Part shown: in pieces, positions 41,909 through 49,671 of the stretch
Layout: every line of letters starts with the position of its first letter
Position numbering within the stretch: the first letter of the stretch is position 1
Assembly (NCBI GenBank): GCA_030054095.1
Contig: JASGCO010000011.1
Span: 1-64,000 of the forward strand
Direction: 5' to 3'
Length of the DNA stretch: 64,000 nucleotides
Origin: Sediminibacterium sp.
GTDB lineage: Bacteria > Bacteroidota > Bacteroidia > B-17B0 > Aurantibacillaceae
Position numbers and translations under genes: made by a program
The notes under the pieces: generated by a model
Databases searched by the model: none
What the model was told of the DNA's origin: nothing
The model's input: the letters and a program-made list of their open reading frames with translations, nothing else

Positions 41909-43330
41909 CTACGACAATTTAGTTTCCGGTTTTAGCCACTCTTTTAATTTTTTTTCGATTGGAAAGCGGTAATTATTGTTTTCTACACGCCAGCGGGCCA
42001 GCGACTGAAATACATATTTGGATGTTGTTCGTTTATTATATGCCAGATTCTGATAAAATTTAAAGTTTTCTACCAGACGAAATGTATCGGCATCTATCCA
42101 CTCGCTTTGTCCACTACCCACATAATCAAAATTGCTCCATTCCTCGAGCGTGGTCGAAAACTGGTAATTATTGGCCAGTAATTCATCCGCGATTTTGTTA
42201 CCCGGATAAGGTTTGAAATAGAAAATGCCCATGTGGAACGATGGACTCATTTCCCGTAGTTCTTTTACAACGTTTAGGGTCTGTCGAATGCTTTCAGCAC
42301 TTTCTCCCGGAAAGCCTACAATTACACTAAAGTTAATGGCTATATCGTATTTGATGCAAAGTTTGGCTACATCGTATAACTGTTGCAGTTTAATGTCTTT
42401 CTGCATCCAGTCAAGCATTTCCTGTGTACCGGCTTCCATCCCTATCATTACCCGTTCCAGTCCTGACTGTTTACAAAGTTGCCAGATGTCTTCACTAAGC
42501 CTGACTCCCTGATCGGCCCGCATGGTGCCAAACCAGGAAATAGGTAATTTACGTTGAATAAAAGTTTCTGCCAACGCTTTTACCCTTGGGGCATACGTAA
42601 AAAATGTTTCATCCTGAAAATGCACATGATTAAAATGGTAGCGCTTCCATAAGGCTTCCACCTCCTCGCCAATACGTTCAGGACTATAACCATACCAACC
42701 GCGTTTATACATAAACGGATCGGCGCAAAACGAACAACGGAAACGGCAGCCCTGTGAGGAAATGTAATCCAGTTGAGGCCGGCCGCTCAGCGCCATATAG
42801 CGATTAACATCTATCAGATCGTAATTAAAAGGAGGGAACTGGTTGATGTCCACCATGGCTCTTTCCGGATTTTCGGTATAAATGCCTTGCTCTTTATAAC
42901 AAATCCCTTTTAAGCCTTTCAGGGATATGCCGTTTTTTAAGTGATCTACCAATTCGGCAAAAGTTATTTCTCCCTGCCCTTTTACAACCACATCTACCGA
43001 AGTATCGTTAAGTGTTTGTTCTGGAAATAGGGAGGGGTGCCAGCCACCCCAAACGACAGGTAATTCCGGCATTTCGTTTTTTACAGACCTTGATATAGCG
43101 AGAGCATCTTTAATGGGGCTTCCCGTAAGAACCGTGGTGGCAAAGCAAACAGGATCAGCTTTAAAGGCTTCCCTTATTTTGATCATAGGATCTTTTTCCA
43201 AACGCCCATCAATAATAACAACTGAATACTTTTCCTGGTCGAGGTAGGAGCCAATAGCCAACAAGGCCAGCGGCATGGTGTAGAAAACCGCGTCAGGATT
43301 ATAGAGTATGACGGTTCGTTTTGAGTTCAA
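41909..43330 (-). CDS. B12-binding-domain radical SAM enzyme
   Basis: The 473-residue protein has an N-terminal cobalamin-binding domain (RTVILYNPDAVFYTMPLALL, VVWGGWHPSLFPEQTL), then a radical SAM core with YISSQGCRFRCSFCADPFMY. CxxxCxxC binds the [4Fe-4S] cluster. IGMEAGTQEMLDWMQKDI and VIVGFPGESAESIRQTLN complete the barrel. Such enzymes methylate unactivated carbons or rearrange lipids. The cobalamin domain lacks the classic DxHxxG motif. No pathway partner is adjacent. Confidence 0.92.
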   Translation of the reverse strand: MNSKRTVILYNPDAVFYTMPLALLAIGSYLDQEKYSVVIIDGRLEKDPMIKIREAFKADPVCFATTVLTGSPIKDALAISRSVKNEMPELPVVWGGWHPSLFPEQTLNDTSVDVVVKGQGEITFAELVDHLKNGISLKGLKGICYKEQGIYTENPERAMVDINQFPPFNYDLIDVNRYMALSGRPQLDYISSQGCRFRCSFCADPFMYKRGWYGYSPERIGEEVEALWKRYHFNHVHFQDETFFTYAPRVKALAETFIQRKLPISWFGTMRADQGVRLSEDIWQLCKQSGLERVMIGMEAGTQEMLDWMQKDIKLQQLYDVAKLCIKYDIAINFSVIVGFPGESAESIRQTLNVVKELREMSPSFHMGIFYFKPYPGNKIADELLANNYQFSTTLEEWSNFDYVGSGQSEWIDADTFRLVENFKFYQNLAYNKRTTSKYVFQSLARWRVENNNYRFPIEKKLKEWLKPETKLS

Positions 43331-43443
43331 AATCTGAATTAATTAAAGTTAGTTTTTTCCGGTTTCCAAACAAATAGTTTTTTGCAGAATGTTATACATG
43401 CCAACTGGCAGCTACTGGTTTACCAATGTGAATCCAGATAACA

Positions 43444-44118
43444 TTACCATAAAAGTTGTTCGTAAAAACCGCCTATTTTCCGGTGCCGGTCAATAAAGTG
43501 AATTTCCAGAATCCAGTGACGTTCTGTTTCCTGAATACCGTGCGCACGCATATCCAATTGGCAATCAGGGTGTATGTAATTGCGTTTGTCTTCGCCCTCC
43601 AAGCGTTCATGAGGGAATTTTCCCACCAGATGTCCGGCAATGGGGCCGCCCCATTCCCATCCATATTTTCCGGCCAGATTTTTAGTATAATGAAAGTAAT
43701 CAGCACCCGTGACTTGTTTCTGTGCCATATACCAGTTCCGGCTTTCTTCCCATGCAAGAGCCACATCGGCTTTTAATTTTAATTTGTACGGATCATTTCC
43801 CAGTACATATGTACGCCCGAAATCGGCTTCATAATCTTCAAAAACCGGCCCAAAATCAAAAAACAAGATGTCATCTTCCTGTAAAATAAGATCGGGAGGA
43901 TTTTCGCGATACGGCAACAGGGTATTGGCACCACTTCTTACAATGCGTTTATGCCAGTATTTTTTTATACCAAATAGTTCATCTGCCAGTTTATACAGTT
44001 CCTGATTAAGGCTTTTTTCACTTTGCCCCGCAGTAATGTATCCTCTGGCTTCAGCGGTATCAAATAAGGTTTGCGCTTTCCGTTCTGCTTCCAGCAGATT
44101 TGTGACAATAGAATTCAT
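43444..44118 (-). CDS. M24-family metallopeptidase-like protein
   Basis: The 224-residue protein has the pita-bread catalytic domain only. Metal ligands are Asp88 in ILFFDFGPVF, Asp99 in EADFGRTYV, a His in GPIAGHLVGKF, and Glu in WILEIHF with the terminal YEQLL. Relatives are Xaa-Pro aminopeptidases and creatinases. It lacks the N-terminal creatinase domain. It overlaps the DUF3052 gene stop (ATGA). Confidence 0.9.
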   Translation of the reverse strand: MNSIVTNLLEAERKAQTLFDTAEARGYITAGQSEKSLNQELYKLADELFGIKKYWHKRIVRSGANTLLPYRENPPDLILQEDDILFFDFGPVFEDYEADFGRTYVLGNDPYKLKLKADVALAWEESRNWYMAQKQVTGADYFHYTKNLAGKYGWEWGGPIAGHLVGKFPHERLEGEDKRNYIHPDCQLDMRAHGIQETERHWILEIHFIDRHRKIGGFYEQLLW

Positions 44119-44597
44119 AAATTACCGCTCTGCTTCTGTTTTTGGGATTGGGTAACTTTTGCTTTTCCTTCTTTCGTCATTGCAAAGCTTCGGGTCATTT
44201 TTTTTATGTGACTGGGTTTCCGGAACCGTAACGCCGACCAATCAGCATCAAGAGCAATAATTCGTACGGGTTCGTATCCTAAATCTCCCAAAAATTGCCA
44301 GCCTGTATCACGATTAAATTCACAGGTATAATTTTTTGAGGTTCCTTTCGGATAGCAAAACCAAACGATCCCATCTTCCGTCAGTTTTTTATCAATGACT
44401 TTCGCGTATTTTTCAATTTCAGACAGGCGGGTAACAAAAGCAATGGCAAATGAGATCGTTTTCATTGTGCTGATTGTTTCTGTAATGCCAGCGTATGCCT
44501 TCATGGCTTCCAGTTCAGCGGAAAACGATTTGGGGGCATTTAAACAAACAATGGTTTCTTGTTGTTTGTAGTTCAGTTTTTTAAATAAGGGAGTCAT
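44115..44597 (-). CDS. DUF3052-family protein
   Basis: The 160-residue protein resembles DUF3052. Segments are ETIVCLNAPKSFSAELE, KVIDKKLTEDGIVWFCYPKG and ALDADWSALRFRKPSHIKKM, with a C-terminal basic/Gln-rich tail. Function unknown. It overlaps M24 by four bases and follows the TPM gene pair by 14 bases. Confidence 0.75.
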   Translation of the reverse strand: MTPLFKKLNYKQQETIVCLNAPKSFSAELEAMKAYAGITETISTMKTISFAIAFVTRLSEIEKYAKVIDKKLTEDGIVWFCYPKGTSKNYTCEFNRDTGWQFLGDLGYEPVRIIALDADWSALRFRKPSHIKKMTRSFAMTKEGKAKVTQSQKQKQSGNL

Positions 44598-44611
44598 ATT
44601 TTTATTTTAGG

Positions 44612-45385
44612 TTACCATTTCCCGCTGCTGCCACCGCCACCGAAGCTACCGCCACCAAAGCCACCAAACCCTCCTCCGGAAGATCCGCCACCGCCAAAGC
44701 CACCAAAGCCGCCACCGCCACCATTATAACCGCCCCACCAAATGCTGCGGCCGCCACGGTTGTAGGTATAACCACCTCCGCCATTTCCTCTGGAGATGGC
44801 AATTAATAAAATAATAACGATGATAATAATGAGTAAGGCAGTTCCCCCTCCATTTTTCTTTTTGTAGCGTTTTGCCGAAAATTCACCTTTGGCCAAACCA
44901 CTGAGTTCATCAATGCCTTTACTGAGCCCCGAAAAATAAAGCCCTTGTTTAAAATCGGGAATTATTAAACGTTCGCGGATGTGTTTGGTGGCCAGGTCGG
45001 GGATAGCGCCTTCGAGACCATATCCAACCGCAATGGCCAGATCACGTTGACCGTCCCCACCGGTAGGGTCTATCAGAATAATAATGCCATTTTTGAAATC
45101 ACTTTGTCCTACACCCCAGGTATTACCGATTTGAGTGGCCAGATCCATAGCGCTGTAGCCATTAAAATCATCCATGGCTACAATACAAATCTGATTCGAT
45201 GTTTCGTTACTGAATGTTTCCAGTCGCTTTTCGAGTTGTGCGCGTTCTGTGGCACTGAGGAACGCGTCTGGGTTTTTCAGGAACAGGTTAACCAGTCGCT
45301 GTGGTTCAGGCCGGGGTGGTACCTGCGACCAAATCAGTGATTGATAACAAAATAGAAGGGTGAAAAAAATAAGGAAACGTTTCAT
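44612..45385 (-). CDS. TPM-domain protein with glycine-rich tail (YgcG family)
   Basis: The 257-residue protein has a signal peptide, a TPM domain (about 30-165; QLEKRLETFSNETSNQICIV, GNTWGVGQSDFKNGIIILID), a membrane helix (ALLIIIIVIILLIAISRG) and a Gly-rich tail of about 60 residues (GGGGGFGGFGGGGSSGGGFG). TPM proteins act in photosystem repair or envelope stress; in heterotrophs the role is unclear. It overlaps the second TPM gene by four bases. Confidence 0.92.
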   Translation of the reverse strand: MKRFLIFFTLLFCYQSLIWSQVPPRPEPQRLVNLFLKNPDAFLSATERAQLEKRLETFSNETSNQICIVAMDDFNGYSAMDLATQIGNTWGVGQSDFKNGIIILIDPTGGDGQRDLAIAVGYGLEGAIPDLATKHIRERLIIPDFKQGLYFSGLSKGIDELSGLAKGEFSAKRYKKKNGGGTALLIIIIVIILLIAISRGNGGGGYTYNRGGRSIWWGGYNGGGGGFGGFGGGGSSGGGFGGFGGGSFGGGGSSGKW

Positions 45386-45822
45386 GCTTTGTAAGAAATG
45401 GTATTAGGTAATTCGTTGGTGTCGTCTGATTGCCATGGAAAAAAATGTTGGAGTTGAAGCCCGCATTGTGTAATAGCGGAAGCTAGACCAATAGCGGTAT
45501 TCCCATTTTTGAATTCCTGAACCAGTTGGTTGCGGATGGTGTCCCAGAAATTGGCAGGTACAACATCGTTGATCCCTTTCCCGGCAACGATAGCCAGTTT
45601 TTGGCTACCATGAGCGATGTAAAACAGGACGGCATTTTGCTGACGGGTGGCTTGCATATTTAGTTTGTGGAAAACAGCCACAGCCCTGTCAAACGGATCG
45701 CCTTTACAACTTTTTTCTACATGAACGCGGAGCTCTCCCGAGGTGTTTTTTTCAGCTTCCTGAATGGCATTTATAATAATAGTTTCATCCTGAGGTGAAA
45801 AGAAACGTTTCTCAAATAACAT
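45382..45822 (-). CDS. TPM-domain protein without tail
   Basis: The 146-residue protein is a TPM domain without signal peptide: AIQEAEKNTSGELRVHVEKS, AVFHKLNMQATRQQNAVLFY and FKNGNTAIGLASAITQCGLQ. It pairs with the tailed TPM gene downstream; the usual LemA-family partner is absent in this window. Confidence 0.88.
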   Translation of the reverse strand: MLFEKRFFSPQDETIIINAIQEAEKNTSGELRVHVEKSCKGDPFDRAVAVFHKLNMQATRQQNAVLFYIAHGSQKLAIVAGKGINDVVPANFWDTIRNQLVQEFKNGNTAIGLASAITQCGLQLQHFFPWQSDDTNELPNTISYKA

Positions 45823-45911
45823 ATCTGTTGATTTACATAAAAGTACGGAAAAAGTAAATAATGCTGATGCTTTTCAATGGATCTCCTGTTGATTCTGAAT
45901 TGGAACTTAAA

Positions 45912-45929
45912 ATACCTACCGTTAGGTAT
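45912..45929. promoter_or_regulatory. Perfect dyad upstream of the Ig-like lipoprotein
   Basis: ATACCTA (45912-45918) and TAGGTAT (45923-45929) form a perfect inverted repeat around CCGT. It lies about 25 bases upstream of a -33 element, between two divergent genes, and may be an operator. Confidence 0.4.
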
Positions 45930-45953
45930 CGTTTTTATAAGTGTTGGTTAAAG

Positions 45954-45980
45954 TTGTGCAAGTTGAGGACTGTAATTTTG
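45954..45980 (+). promoter_or_regulatory. Promoter of the Ig-like lipoprotein gene
   Basis: TTG (45954-45956) is followed after 16 bases by TAATTTTG (45973-45980), an exact TAnnTTTG match. A start near 45987 would give a 5' UTR of about 44 bases. Confidence 0.55.
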
Positions 45981-46030
45981 CTCTTAAATAAATCGGGCAA
46001 ATTGTCCGGGTTCTAAATAAATAGTAAACT

Positions 46031-47326
46031 ATGAAAAAATCAATTTTATCGGCCGGAACAATAGGTGTAACTGCATTGTTACTGGCATTAACGTCTTGTA
46101 AAAAAGAGAAAGACAGTACGCCGTCTAACCCGGCACCCAGTAACCCGCCAGCAGCGGAAAAGAAGTATCAGTTGGTAATAGACAATGGGGCTCAATCGGT
46201 TGAAATGGGGCGAACCCTCAATCTTTCGGCACATTTGGTTAATACCTCCGGAGCGGTAGTGAATGCTTCGGGAATAAGCTGGAGTAGTAATATAGGCGGG
46301 ATTTCAGGTAATAGTTTTGTGTTGAATAATGATACAACCGGTGTAATATCCGCATCTATTCAATACGAAGGTGTAACTTACTCCGCTTCAGTTCCCATTC
46401 GTGTAGCCCCATTAAAAAGTGTGGAGTTATTTGCCGTGTTACCCTCAGCCATTATCTGGGATATGAGCGGAGGCCCGATTCAGTTGGAAACGGTTTATGT
46501 GGGCAATACAAATCCGGCTTATACCTTTTCATCGGAAAATACAAATATCGCCACTGTTTCCAATACCGGTTTAGTGTCCTTTCAGGGAGTGGGAAGCACA
46601 AATATAAAGGTAACATCAACCATCAATGGTCAGACCTCAACCGTCACCATTCCTGTTTTAGTAGTGGGAACACCTGAAATTACGATGCCTGTAACTCGTA
46701 TAACAGTAACCCCGCGTTTTGGTGAGTTATTCCGTGGCGAAACGCTTCAATTAAATGCCCGCGCTTTTAATAAAAACGGAGATGATGTCACCAACACAGT
46801 AACGTTTAACTATACTATTGTTCAGAAGCAGGAGGATGACGATGAGCCGGCGGTACCCATTAGCGTTAACAACAATGGTCTGGTTACAGCGCTTGCTACA
46901 GGTGATGCTTATGTACAGGTAACCGCCAATGGTATAATGGGACAAGCTGAAATCTCCGTTATTCCGGATACTACTATATTGGTAACGCCTTTTTACACGA
47001 ATTTGGGAGGATTTGACCCAATAACGCTACAGCCTAATCCAACAAGTGCTAACTTTACAGCAACAACTTACAAAATTAACCGTACAGCTTACCGTTCGGG
47101 CAGTGCCAACTACCTTACACAAATTCCTAATCCTGCTAATTTGACCTGGGAGATTCCAACTACCGGAATTCCGCAAATTGATAATTTATTTAATGTAATA
47201 ACCATTAGCAATACAACAAACTCGAATGCCACGGCAACCGCTATACCTGGCAAAGTTGGGTTATCGTATATTATTGCGCACTCCGGCATTTACAGTGGTG
47301 CAGCTGCTATTATGGTAAATCCTTAG
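46031..47326 (+). CDS. Lipoprotein with bacterial Ig-like repeats
   Basis: The 431-residue protein has a lipoprotein signal ending LLLALTSCKKEKDS and a Pro/Ser linker. At least two or three Big_2-type Ig-like repeats follow, recognisable by TFSSENTNIATVSNTGLVSF, NNNGLVTALATGDAYVQVTA and ISWSSNIGGISGN. It is probably exposed at the outer membrane or periplasm as an adhesion or structural protein. It has its own promoter and a downstream terminator. Confidence 0.85.
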   Translation: MKKSILSAGTIGVTALLLALTSCKKEKDSTPSNPAPSNPPAAEKKYQLVIDNGAQSVEMGRTLNLSAHLVNTSGAVVNASGISWSSNIGGISGNSFVLNNDTTGVISASIQYEGVTYSASVPIRVAPLKSVELFAVLPSAIIWDMSGGPIQLETVYVGNTNPAYTFSSENTNIATVSNTGLVSFQGVGSTNIKVTSTINGQTSTVTIPVLVVGTPEITMPVTRITVTPRFGELFRGETLQLNARAFNKNGDDVTNTVTFNYTIVQKQEDDDEPAVPISVNNNGLVTALATGDAYVQVTANGIMGQAEISVIPDTTILVTPFYTNLGGFDPITLQPNPTSANFTATTYKINRTAYRSGSANYLTQIPNPANLTWEIPTTGIPQIDNLFNVITISNTTNSNATATAIPGKVGLSYIIAHSGIYSGAAAIMVNP

Positions 47327-47350
47327 TAAGCGTTCGTATAATCTGATTAA

Positions 47351-47375
47351 CCTCGGGCTTTACCCCGGGGTTTTT
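47351..47375 (+). terminator. Rho-independent terminator
   Basis: CCTCGGG (47351-47357) pairs with CCCGGGG (47364-47370, one G-T pair) and is followed by TTTTT, 24 bases after the Ig-like lipoprotein stop. Confidence 0.8.
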
Positions 47376-47379
47376 GTAT

Positions 47380-47501
47380 AACGTTCCTTTCAAAATAAAT
47401 TCCAGTAATTTTTGGGGAGGTTTATTGTTCCGTGCGCGCGTTTTAACAGCAATAATTCCTTTGTGTGCGTAAGATAAGGTAACAAATAATAAAGGAACGT
47501 T
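47380..47501. repeat. Long-range 11-bp inverted repeat bounding 100 bases
   Basis: AACGTTCCTTT (47380-47390) and AAAGGAACGTT (47491-47501) are perfect reverse complements. The enclosed 100 bases lack a gene. It might be a miniature element or a structured RNA; no target-site duplication is evident (left flank GTATA, right flank CTGAA). The rest of 47327-47632 shows nothing more. Confidence 0.4.
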
Positions 47502-47632
47502 CTGAAATTAAAGAGTTGTCTTTAGGATAGTAGCTGATTATATATTCAGTGATAATTTATCTATGTAGCCACAGAATGTATTGGTGTGATTCAAAAAATA
47601 GATTACCTTGTATTTCGTAAAAATAACAAACT

Positions 47633-48010
47633 ATGAAAATGACATTAAAATCATCTTTAGCAGTACTGGCATTTGTTTGTATTGCTAATATCGCATCTGC
47701 TCAGTTTAAAATGGATAGCGATGGGAAAACCCTGCGCAATTCAAGTAACAGCTCTGTTGGTCGTATAGACAGTGATGGGAAAACCATCCGGAATTCCAGT
47801 AACAGTAGTATAGGTCGTGTTGACAGTGATGGCAAAACGATCCGGAACTCCAGTAATTCTGCCGTACTGAGAGTTGACGGAGACGATATCCGTAACTCGA
47901 GTAACAGCACCATTGCTAAGATGAGTGACGTCACCAGAGCTATTCAGGGAGCTAAACCAGAAGCGGCTTACGTAGCGTTATGGTGGTTTATTGTAAAAGG
48001 GAATCAATAG
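47633..48010 (+). CDS. Beta-flower-type repeat protein, exported
   Basis: The 125-residue protein has a signal peptide (cleavage after ANIASA) and then four tandem repeats with an 18-residue period: residues 27-44, 45-62, 63-80 and 81-96 (16 long). The pattern is hDSDGKTIRNSSNSSIGR. The C-terminus has AAYVALWWFIVKG. This matches the 4/5-fold beta-flower proteins recognised in Bacteroidota from structure prediction; function unknown. Nearly identical 54-base DNA repeats suggest recent duplication or slippage. Confidence 0.85.
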   Translation: MKMTLKSSLAVLAFVCIANIASAQFKMDSDGKTLRNSSNSSVGRIDSDGKTIRNSSNSSIGRVDSDGKTIRNSSNSAVLRVDGDDIRNSSNSTIAKMSDVTRAIQGAKPEAAYVALWWFIVKGNQ

Positions 48011-48029
48011 ACCAGAAATAAATTCAAGA

Positions 48030-48073
48030 AACGCCTTTGTGTCGTAAATGTATTACGTGCAAAGGCGTTTTAT
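48030..48073. terminator. Bidirectional terminator hairpin
   Basis: AACGCCTTTG (48030-48039) pairs perfectly with CAAAGGCGTT (48060-48069). An inner CGTAA/TTACG stem and a T-rich tail follow. It lies between the convergent beta-flower and queA genes. Confidence 0.8.
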
Positions 48074-48080
48074 TATTTAA

Positions 48081-49313
48081 CTAGTCTGCTAGTAACAATG
48101 AGCTGTCGCCATAGCTGAGAAAACGGAAGTTGTGGCTAAGGGCATAATCATAAATACGTCGCCATTCCTGCCCCACGATAGCACTTATTATAAGTAACAG
48201 TGTGCTTTTGGGTTGGTGAAAATTAGTGATGATTCCTTTAGCTATTTTTAACCGATAAGGAGGCGCAATCAGTAAACTGGTTCTGCAGATCAGTTTCCCG
48301 GTACTTTGTTTACCCAACCAGTTTAATAAAGCGGTAAGGCTCGCTTTTTTATCAAAATGATCAGGGAGATCGTAAGCGTCCCATTGTGTAATTTCCAGTT
48401 CTTTTAAACCAGCATCCGGATTCAATGCAGCTTTAACCCCCATCCAGTACAGGGTTTCTAAAGTACGTAAGGATGTGGTGCCAACGGCAATAACGGTTTT
48501 GTCTGTTAATAAACGGGTAATGGTTTCTGTTTCAACTTCAATCCATTCCGCATGCATCAAATGCTCACCAATGGTAGTGCTTTTTACAGGCTTAAACGTA
48601 CCTGCGCCAACGTGTAGGGTTACATAAGTGTGGGCGATATTTTTCTCACTTAATTTTTCAAAAACAGGTTCTGTGAAATGCAGTCCGGCGGTAGGAGCAG
48701 CTACGGATCCCTTTTCACTGGCATAAATGGTTTGGTAACGTTCTTTGTCAATGACCGTTGTTTCGCGTTTAAGGTAGGGCGGAATAGGGAGTACTCCCGA
48801 ACGATCGAGTATTTCGGCAAAAGAAAGTGTTTTGTCTGCCCAAGTAAACAAAACTGAAACAACACCATTTTCATGCTTCCGTTTTTCAGCACATAACTGC
48901 ACACCTGGCATGGTAAGTGTTAATTGCGGCTGTTTCCAGCGTTTCAGGTTTCCCACCATACAATTCCATTTTACTTCCCCCGTCTGAATCATGGCGCTTG
49001 TTACATCGGCGTACGATTCATCCGGTTCAAGGCAAAAGATCTCAACCTGAAACCCTTCACTTGTATGGAAAAGTAAACGTGCCTGAACAACTTTCGTATT
49101 GTTAAAAATGAGCAAGCTCTTATCGGGTAGGTAGGAAGGTAACTCTGTAAACTGCGTTTCGCTGATTTGCTTTTGACTATAGACCAATAGTTTAGAAGCG
49201 TCACGCTTTTCGCAAGGGAACCTTGCTATCCGGTCTTCGGGCAGAAGATAGTCTATGTAATCAATCGTTATTCCGGCAGGGTCGTTTAAGCCCTTATGTT
49301 CATTTTTTGTCAT
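48081..49313 (-). CDS. queA: S-adenosylmethionine:tRNA ribosyltransferase-isomerase
   Basis: The 410-residue enzyme transfers the ribosyl part of SAM to preQ1 in tRNA, forming epoxyqueuosine. LLPEDRIARFPCEKRDASKL, SLLIFNNTKVVQARL, SVAAPTAGLHFTEPVFEKL and THVTLHVGAGTF-like YVTLHVGAGTFKPVKS are family blocks. ITNFHQPKSTLLLIISAIVG is the C-terminal block. It is about 60 residues longer than the common form (about 350), a size seen in a Bacteroidota paralogue group, so a variant activity is possible. Confidence 0.9.
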   Translation of the reverse strand: MTKNEHKGLNDPAGITIDYIDYLLPEDRIARFPCEKRDASKLLVYSQKQISETQFTELPSYLPDKSLLIFNNTKVVQARLLFHTSEGFQVEIFCLEPDESYADVTSAMIQTGEVKWNCMVGNLKRWKQPQLTLTMPGVQLCAEKRKHENGVVSVLFTWADKTLSFAEILDRSGVLPIPPYLKRETTVIDKERYQTIYASEKGSVAAPTAGLHFTEPVFEKLSEKNIAHTYVTLHVGAGTFKPVKSTTIGEHLMHAEWIEVETETITRLLTDKTVIAVGTTSLRTLETLYWMGVKAALNPDAGLKELEITQWDAYDLPDHFDKKASLTALLNWLGKQSTGKLICRTSLLIAPPYRLKIAKGIITNFHQPKSTLLLIISAIVGQEWRRIYDYALSHNFRFLSYGDSSLLLAD

Positions 49314-49671
49314 ACGAATACCCCAAAATTACATACAAAAAAAACGAAACGAATCATATTTGTTAAAAGCCGTAAGATTTTATTAAAACAAAACGAATGA
49401 AGCAGAAACCAGAACTTTCAGAAATGTTATTTGTTATATAGTGACAGGAATCTGTTTACATTTTATCTGATTTCTTTGTTATGTGTATTTTTGCCTCATT
49501 CTTAGTTGGATTTTTTAGCGTAGTCAAACCGATTATGACTGAAACGTCTGCCTCATCTGAGCCAAAAATCTGCTGCAATAAATTCATGGTATAATTTTTA
49601 ACAGATCCTGATTTGTTTAGGGGAAATCAAATAATTGTGTTTGTATTAATAAATAGTTATTTTTAATTAAA
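49314..49671. other. Divergent intergenic region queA/subtilase
   Basis: No gene is supported in these 358 bases. TAATTTTG on the minus strand (49331-49324) is a -7 box directly before queA, leaving almost no 5' UTR. TATTTTTG (49486-49493) is an exact TAnnTTTG on the plus strand, 180 bases before the subtilase. A 19-codon frame from 49534 (MTETSASSEPKICCNKFMV) is probably meaningless. Confidence 0.4.

Noticed and set aside
44602-44802. Ala/Val-rich frame within the TPM gene
   Set aside because: It is the alternate frame of the glycine codon run in the YgcG-like tail.
47707-47920. Tandem 54-base repeats as a CRISPR array
   Set aside because: The repeats are contiguous, in frame and encode the beta-flower repeats; no unique spacers lie between them.
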